Below are positions 63,168 to 64,000 of a stretch of 64,000 bases of DNA, piece after piece. This DNA comes from SZUA-545 sp050297855 (GTDB lineage Bacteria; Campylobacterota; Campylobacteria; Campylobacterales; SZUA-545): contig JBNKTC010000020.1 in assembly GCA_050297855.1 (NCBI GenBank), forward strand, positions 62,001 to 126,000. Direction: 5' to 3'. The translations under genes were made by a program, and so were the position numbers. Each line of letters begins with the position of its first letter. Position 1 is the stretch's first letter. The notes below the pieces were generated by a model. That model had not been told where the DNA came from and searched no databases. It worked only from the letters and a program-made list of their open reading frames with translations.

Positions 63168-63686
63168 ATGGATATTTCCAAAATCACACCGGGGGAAAAC
63201 CCGGGCAAAGTCAATGTTATCATCGAAGTACCGCTGAACTCCAGCGTCAAATACGAAGTCGATAAAGACAGCGGCATCGTCGAAGTGGACAGAATGATGT
63301 ATTCTGCGATGAGCTACCCTGCCAACTACGGTTTCGTACCCAACACGCTCTCCGACGACGGTGACCCCGCGGATGTCCTGGTCATCACGGATGCCGTCCT
63401 CGCACCCGGCTGCCTGATCAAATCCAAGCTGATCGGTGTCCTGATCATGGAAGACGAGAGCGGTGTGGATGAAAAACTGATCGCCGTACCGGTCGCCAAA
63501 CTCGATCCGATGATGGCGGAAGTCAACAGCCTGGACGATCTGCCCGAGCACCAGCTTAAAAAGATCAAAAACTTCTTCGAGACCTACAAGATGCTCGAAC
63601 CCAACAAATGGGTAAAAGTCAAAGATTTCCAGGGTGCCGCCGAAGCGGAAAAGATCCTGGAAGCTGCGATCAAAAACTACAAATAA
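63168..63686 (+). CDS. ppa: inorganic pyrophosphatase
   Basis: A 172-residue family I pyrophosphatase: YEVDKDSGIVEVDRMM, YPANYGFVP, DGDPADVLVI with the metal-binding aspartates, and HQLKKIKNFFETYK. It lies 15 bases after adk, a plausible pairing since it drives pyrophosphate-releasing steps. Confidence 0.96.
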   Translation: MDISKITPGENPGKVNVIIEVPLNSSVKYEVDKDSGIVEVDRMMYSAMSYPANYGFVPNTLSDDGDPADVLVITDAVLAPGCLIKSKLIGVLIMEDESGVDEKLIAVPVAKLDPMMAEVNSLDDLPEHQLKKIKNFFETYKMLEPNKWVKVKDFQGAAEAEKILEAAIKNYK

Positions 63687-63693
63687 TACACCC

Positions 63694-63707
63694 TCCCCTC
63701 CGGGGGA
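63694..63707 (+). terminator. weak hairpin after ppa
   Basis: TCCCC-tccg-GGGGA right after the ppa stop; the downstream sequence is T-rich but not a pure run. Confidence 0.35.
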
Positions 63708-63771
63708 ACCATTTACTCTTCATTTACGCTTTTGAAGTACCATGTCCTTATTTAACAGATAAGGCTTAGCT

Positions 63772-63969
63772 ATGGAACATCACGAACCCAATCTTAACGA
63801 TATCGACGATTACAGCAACAAAGAACCCAAGAACAAGCGCCAGACCGTATGGATCATCGTCGCCCTCTGCCTTCTTATCGGTGCGATCATCAGTCTCTCG
63901 CGCGGCTATTTTACGCATGTTGGCGACGAACTGGCCACCAAGCAGGATACCCGGATCCCCAAATACTGA
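63772..63969 (+). CDS. hypothetical single-pass membrane protein
   Basis: A 65-residue protein: polar, acidic N-terminus (~1-22), one membrane segment (WIIVALCLLIGAIISL, ~27-43) and a short C-terminal tail. It has a separate upstream gap from ppa and an AAGGCTTAGCT-type leader. No family recognised. Codon use matches the surroundings, so I regard it as likely real. Confidence 0.6.
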   Translation: MEHHEPNLNDIDDYSNKEPKNKRQTVWIIVALCLLIGAIISLSRGYFTHVGDELATKQDTRIPKY

Positions 63970-64000
63970 TCTCGACTAACCACCGAATTCTGAAATCACC

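Overview
The window reads as a chromosomal segment of a Campylobacterota (former Epsilonproteobacteria) bacterium, most likely a free-living Sulfurimonas/Sulfuricurvum/Sulfurovum-type organism. Support comes from the gene order lysA-pheA-hisC-fliF-fliG-fliH-dxs, the run trpD-tsaE-lptB-rpoN, several histidine kinases with the H-box form H(Q/H)WRQPL that is common in this phylum, a class II DAHP synthase, and a RefSeq-style short PriA and short ComEC. The DNA is clearly richer in G+C than most members of the phylum. I do not assign a genus. Coding density is very high, many genes overlap by ATGA, and no gene-free stretch exceeds about 225 bases. I found no tRNA, rRNA, CRISPR array, transposase or prophage gene.

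Layout. 1-2.6 kb: end of an operon with an FtsX-type permease, a LolD/MacB-type ATPase, a polytopic membrane protein with a CxxC motif, and a NosL copper lipoprotein. 2.6-9.8 kb: a c-type cytochrome, MtfA peptidase, an unknown 419-residue protein behind an inverted-repeat operator, a FecR-domain protein, a large sensor kinase, and a divergent response regulator with a degenerate GGDEF domain. 9.9-13.9 kb: S4 protein, trpD, tsaE, lptB, rpoN and a small secreted protein. 13.9-24.2 kb: a DUF1624/YeiB-like membrane protein, prfB, panC, rimO, an MFS transporter, a sensor kinase, ispG and DAHP synthase. 24.3-28.5 kb: dnaB, translationally coupled to a sensor kinase, then comEC.

28.4-37.3 kb is the most accessory-looking part: a secreted patatin next to a POTRA-less Omp85-like barrel, priA, a second patatin-like lipoprotein in AT-richer DNA, a PA2778/PA2779-type peptidase pair, an NMN adenylyltransferase-like protein and a coiled-coil membrane protein. 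37.5-43.3 kb: fliL, acpS and a four-gene signalling operon (receiver, receiver-GGDEF-EAL, membrane histidine kinase, receiver with an unknown output domain). 43.4-64 kb: rpe-trpF, rpmB, a potassium channel, then the long leftward operon lysA to dxs, a LptF/G permease, pth, rplY, pilT, tal and nadK, and finally rightward aspS-adk-ppa and a small membrane protein.

The most notable non-gene signal is a dispersed, highly palindromic intergenic repeat with three copies (22.7, 43.4 and 46.3 kb, in both orientations). Two copies share a core of 38-39 bases that differs by a single base. Other notable points are the split patatin/Omp85 pair, the three half-site operator at 5.22-5.27 kb, a potassium channel whose RCK domain has lost its glycine motif, and the hairpin-rich leaders of rpoN and fliL.
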